Source: an uncultured Dyadobacter sp.
GTDB lineage: Bacteria > Bacteroidota > Bacteroidia > Cytophagales > Spirosomataceae
Direction of reading: 5' to 3'
Assembly (NCBI GenBank): GCA_937880795.1
Contig: CALGRQ010000342.1
Span: forward strand, 1 to 9,693
DNA length: 9,693 bases
Part shown: positions 7,173 to 9,693 of the stretch, piece by piece
Layout of the letters: each line of letters starts with the position of its first letter
How positions within the stretch are numbered: position 1 is the first letter of the stretch
Notes under the pieces: model-generated
Told to the model about the DNA's origin: nothing
The model's database searches: none
What the model saw: the letters and a program-made list of their open reading frames with translations, nothing else
Made by a program: the position numbers and the translations under genes

Positions 7173-7802
7173 ATGGAATTGGAGGTAGAAGATGTCATAA
7201 AATTACTGATCTCATTCGCCCTTGGGGTTGTGATTGGAACAGAAAGAGAATACCGTAGTAAGTCCGCCGGGCTAAGAACCCTCATTCTCATTGCCGTAGG
7301 CTCTACGTTGTTTACCATTATCTCGACAAAGACAGGACCAGATGCGGGCCGAATTGCGGCCAACATAGTGACGGGAATTGGCTTTTTGGGTGCCGGTATT
7401 ATTTTTCGCGAAGACAACCGCGTTGTTGGGCTAACCACCGCCGCAATTGTGTGGGTAACTGCTGCTCTAGGCATGGGTATAGGCACGGGTCAATATCTGA
7501 TTACCCTCAGCGCCTTTCTGATTTCAGGATTATCCCTCGTTATTCTCAGTCCGTTACAAAAACTGATTCGCCGAAAACGCCAGATCCGTAATTACAGACT
7601 CATGTGTGTTTATCAGAAAAAAACACTTAAACAGTATGAAGATTTGTTCAAGGATCATCACCTAAAAATTTTACGGGGAGAACAAAAACGCTCTGGTGGC
7701 CATATTAATGGCAGTTGGACGCTGCAAGGGTCAGAAAAACACCACGAACAACTTACCAAACACCTTCTGGAAGATCAGAATATTTTGGAGCTCGACTTTT
7801 AA
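7173..7802 (+). CDS. MgtC/SapB family inner-membrane protein
   Basis: The 209-residue protein has the MgtC signature throughout residues 10-110: ALGVVIGTEREY, SAGLRTLILIAVGS, DAGRIAANIVTGIGFLGAGIIF and VVGLTTAAIVWVTAALGMGIG. Four or so transmembrane segments lie in residues 1-130, followed by a basic linker (LIRRKRQIRNYR) and a soluble C-terminal domain of about 70 residues, probably cytoplasmic. Characterised relatives in Salmonella and Mycobacterium promote growth under low Mg2+ and survival in macrophages, in Salmonella partly through the F1Fo ATP synthase. Most environmental members have no assigned role. The start at 7173 has no evident Shine-Dalgarno sequence, which is usual in this phylum. 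A possible Bacteroidota-type -7 element, with one base too many, lies at 7154-7162 (TATTTTTTG), suggesting a short leader. The stem-loop at 7066-7109 would then lie upstream of that promoter. The family is certain, the physiological role is not. Confidence 0.93.
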   Translation: MELEVEDVIKLLISFALGVVIGTEREYRSKSAGLRTLILIAVGSTLFTIISTKTGPDAGRIAANIVTGIGFLGAGIIFREDNRVVGLTTAAIVWVTAALGMGIGTGQYLITLSAFLISGLSLVILSPLQKLIRRKRQIRNYRLMCVYQKKTLKQYEDLFKDHHLKILRGEQKRSGGHINGSWTLQGSEKHHEQLTKHLLEDQNILELDF

Positions 7803-7824
7803 GCGTGATACTGACAATTGTTTG

Positions 7825-7832
7825 TATTTTTG
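7825..7832 (+). promoter_or_regulatory. Candidate Bacteroidota -7 promoter element in the spacer before eboA
   Basis: TATTTTTG matches the Bacteroidota -7 consensus TAnnTTTG exactly. It lies 205 bases before the eboA start, in the 235-base spacer 7803-8037. The expected -33 TTTG is not clearly present at the right distance, where only a TTTT occurs near 7797. If used, it would give eboA a leader of about 200 bases. The rest of the spacer shows no strong hairpin, terminator or small gene. Confidence 0.22.
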
Positions 7833-8037
7833 AATGACGAACACATTGAGCGATTAGCGGATCCTTAGCAAATCTGTCAAAACACTGCACACACCGGGAG
7901 CACCCGATACATTTGAATATTGATAATCACGTATAAATAAGCAGATCTACGGGCTAAAACTACCTATTAGATTGATGTAAGTCATATAAAATCCACAAAG
8001 CATCGGTGATCTTTGTAAATAGAATGAACTTAAAATT

Positions 8038-8916
8038 ATGTCAAATTTTATGCAAAAAATGCTTTGGGACATATTAAGTCAGAATACCTCCGAGACTGAG
8101 AAATCCTGGCTTCAAAATAACAGTGTCTCCAATCCACTTGAACTGATGACAGCGTTTGTGGCTTGTCCACGATTCCTGTCAAAAAAGATCGTATCAGTAG
8201 ACGCTATACGCGCCCAACAACTTGCCGACTCCCTGCCCGGTTTTTCAGTTGAAGACTGGTCCCTGGTGAGGTTGGCCCGTGTGTGGCTGCTAACGCATTT
8301 AGATCCCTCAGATAAAGATGCCTACATAAAAAGTATCACTACATTGTTTGATACGGCCGAACTCAACGAACTTGTAGCACTATACTCTGCCCTACCAATT
8401 CTCGCCTATCCCGAAAATTGGCTTTTTAGAGCGACCGACGCCGTACGATCCAACATGGGTTTTGTCTTTGATGCCATTGCGATGCGCAATCCATATCCTG
8501 CTCACAATTTTAATGAGCCTGCATGGAATCAACTGGTAATGAAAACGATCTTCAATGATAAGCCTATTCATTTCCTATACGGATTGGAGGAAAAAAGAAA
8601 TCAGAACCTGGCGCAAATCCTATCGGACTTCGCTCATGAGAGGTGGGCGGCAGGGCGCTCAGTTGCTCCACAAGTTTGGCGACTGATAACTCCATTTATG
8701 GATGATGCACTGGTTGACGACATGAAACATTTATTGGAATCGAAATACGAAGAGAACCGCCAGGTGGCTGCTATATGTTGTATAGAGTCAGGCTATCAAC
8801 CCGCTATCGAACTAATTAAAAACTATCCTGATCTAGAAAAGGCCGTTGCTGGAAAACAACTACAATGGTCTGATTTTGAAACCAAAGAACTGAATACTTA
8901 TGTGCCTAAACCATAA
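8038..8916 (+). CDS. eboA: EboA-family protein, first gene of an ebo cluster
   Basis: The 292-residue protein matches the EboA family as I know it. The middle holds ELVALYSALPILAYPENW (about 119-136), a following RSNMGFVFDAIAMRNPYPAHNF region (about 143-164), the AWNQLVMKTIF block (about 167-177), and the hallmark FAHERWAAGRSVAPQVWRL (about 199-217). It is alpha-helical and has no signal peptide or membrane segment, so it is probably cytoplasmic. Its biochemical role is unknown. In cyanobacteria the ebo genes are needed for moving a scytonemin precursor to the periplasm, and homologues occur in eustigmatophyte plastids. The next gene is an EboB-type TatD-like hydrolase whose likely start overlaps the end of eboA by 17 bases, the tight packing expected of this operon. 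A 235-base spacer separates it from the mgtC-like gene, so it is probably the first gene of its own transcript. Confidence 0.9.
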   Translation: MSNFMQKMLWDILSQNTSETEKSWLQNNSVSNPLELMTAFVACPRFLSKKIVSVDAIRAQQLADSLPGFSVEDWSLVRLARVWLLTHLDPSDKDAYIKSITTLFDTAELNELVALYSALPILAYPENWLFRATDAVRSNMGFVFDAIAMRNPYPAHNFNEPAWNQLVMKTIFNDKPIHFLYGLEEKRNQNLAQILSDFAHERWAAGRSVAPQVWRLITPFMDDALVDDMKHLLESKYEENRQVAAICCIESGYQPAIELIKNYPDLEKAVAGKQLQWSDFETKELNTYVPKP

Positions 8917-9693
8917 AGAAACTACGCCAAACCCCTCTCACTTTCAAGATAGTGAAGAGGCCAATGCGCCTGCGCACCGTGACATTGCATGGAACGACTA
9001 TAAAGATTTGATCAAAGGAATGAAATTCTTTGATCCACACATACATATGGTAAGTCGTACCACAGACGACTACCAGGCGATGTACCAGGCAGGCATTGTT
9101 GCCCTGATCGAACCGGCATTCTGGGTGGGTCAACCCCGCACCGGTTTGGCCAGTTTCCAGGATTATTACAGCAGCTTAGTGGGTTGGGAAAGATTCCGCT
9201 CGTCTCAGTTTGGTATTAAACATTACTGCACCATGGGGCTGAATTCTCGTGAGGCAAATAACGAGCCTCTTGCTGAGCAAGTGATGGAAATATTACCCCT
9301 ATATGCTTTCAAAGAAGGTGTAGTGGGTATTGGAGAAATCGGTTTTGATGACCAGACTCCAGCCGAAGAAAAGTACTATCGTTTACAACTGGAACTGGCT
9401 AAAAAAGCCAATCTCCCCGTTCAGATCCATACGCCGCACCGGGATAAAAAGAAAGGTACGGAACGGAGTATGGCCATTGCGCTGGAACACGGCCTGGATC
9501 CATCCTGGGTAATAGTTGACCACAACAATGAAGAAACCGTAAAAAGCGTATTGGATCAGGGCTTTTATGCCGCATTTACCATTTATCCGTTCACGAAAAT
9601 GGGTAACGAGCGTATGGTGAAAGTCGTTGAACAATATGGCCCTGAACGCATCATGATTAACTCGGCTGCCGACTGGGGTATTTCCGATCCATT
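8900..9693 (+). CDS. eboB: EboB-type TatD-family metal-dependent hydrolase (3' end outside window)
   Basis: The frame runs open for 264 codons to the window edge. It is a TatD-like TIM-barrel metallohydrolase with all expected ligands visible: His47 and His49 (DPHIHM), Glu146 (GEIGFD), His177 (QIHTPHRDKK), His208 (VDHNNEE) and Asp258 (SAADWGISDP). EboB-specific blocks include SRTTDDYQAM, IEPAFWVGQPRTG, YYSSLVGWERFR and NNEPLAEQVMEILP. Generic TatD proteins are nucleases, but the substrate of EboB is unknown. The first ATG, at 8900, lies just after an in-frame stop and overlaps eboA by 17 bases. It adds a 40-residue polar N-terminal extension. An alternative ATG at 9020 (Met41), just before the first barrel strand, would leave a 103-base gap and has only an AAAGGA immediately against the start. 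I prefer 8900 but the start is unsettled. It should be followed by the rest of the ebo genes, typically a UbiA-type prenyltransferase (eboC) and further enzymes. Confidence 0.9.
   Translation, partial: MCLNHKETTPNPSHFQDSEEANAPAHRDIAWNDYKDLIKGMKFFDPHIHMVSRTTDDYQAMYQAGIVALIEPAFWVGQPRTGLASFQDYYSSLVGWERFRSSQFGIKHYCTMGLNSREANNEPLAEQVMEILPLYAFKEGVVGIGEIGFDDQTPAEEKYYRLQLELAKKANLPVQIHTPHRDKKKGTERSMAIALEHGLDPSWVIVDHNNEETVKSVLDQGFYAAFTIYPFTKMGNERMVKVVEQYGPERIMINSAADWGISDP

Noticed and set aside
7049..7258. A 69-codon open frame starting 6 bases after pepP, a possible leader peptide for the mgtC-like gene
   Set aside because: It overlaps the first 86 bases of the well-supported mgtC-like gene in another frame, its product has no recognisable pattern, and part of it is explained by the stem-loop at 7066-7109.
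9330..9634. Short open frames on both strands inside eboB
   Set aside because: They lie wholly within the strongly supported EboB frame and have no features of their own.

Overview
The window looks like chromosome from a Bacteroidota member, probably Sphingobacteriales or Cytophagales. The grounds are moderate GC, start codons with weak or no Shine-Dalgarno sequence, AT-rich spacers, and several protein types typical of that phylum: a secreted Gfo/Idh/MocA plus TIM-barrel pair with twin-arginine signals, an aminopeptidase P with the phylum's characteristic N-terminus, and an ebo cluster. No rRNA, tRNA, CRISPR array, transposase gene or phage gene was seen.

Left part (1-1391, + strand): the C-terminal part of a sterol desaturase/fatty acid hydroxylase-type membrane protein runs in from outside the window. 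It is followed by a 395-base gene-free stretch that holds a composite, REP-like inverted repeat. Next is a small lipoprotein gene of unknown function.

Middle part (1490-5585, - strand): a compact two-gene operon encodes a Tat-exported Gfo/Idh/MocA oxidoreductase (2497-3786) and, 6 bases downstream, a Tat-exported xylose-isomerase-like TIM-barrel protein (1543-2490). It ends at a strong intrinsic terminator. Upstream lies a separate gene for a secreted S8 (subtilisin-type) serine peptidase with an intact catalytic triad (4059-5585).

Right part (5753-9693, + strand): an M24B aminopeptidase P gene reads divergently from the peptidase gene. After a spacer carrying a long stem-loop comes an MgtC/SapB-family membrane protein. 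A 235-base spacer then leads into eboA and the start of eboB, which the window edge cuts.

The most notable content is the ebo cluster. It is a conserved gene set of largely unresolved biochemistry, known from cyanobacteria, Bacteroidota and other bacteria, and eustigmatophyte algal plastids. Only its first two genes are visible, so eboC-F are predicted, not seen. Second in interest is the exported oxidoreductase/TIM-barrel pair, which resembles the partners of 3-keto-glycoside chemistry. Third is the REP-like element, whose two inverted half-copies share the same order of hairpins and a 13-base conserved core.
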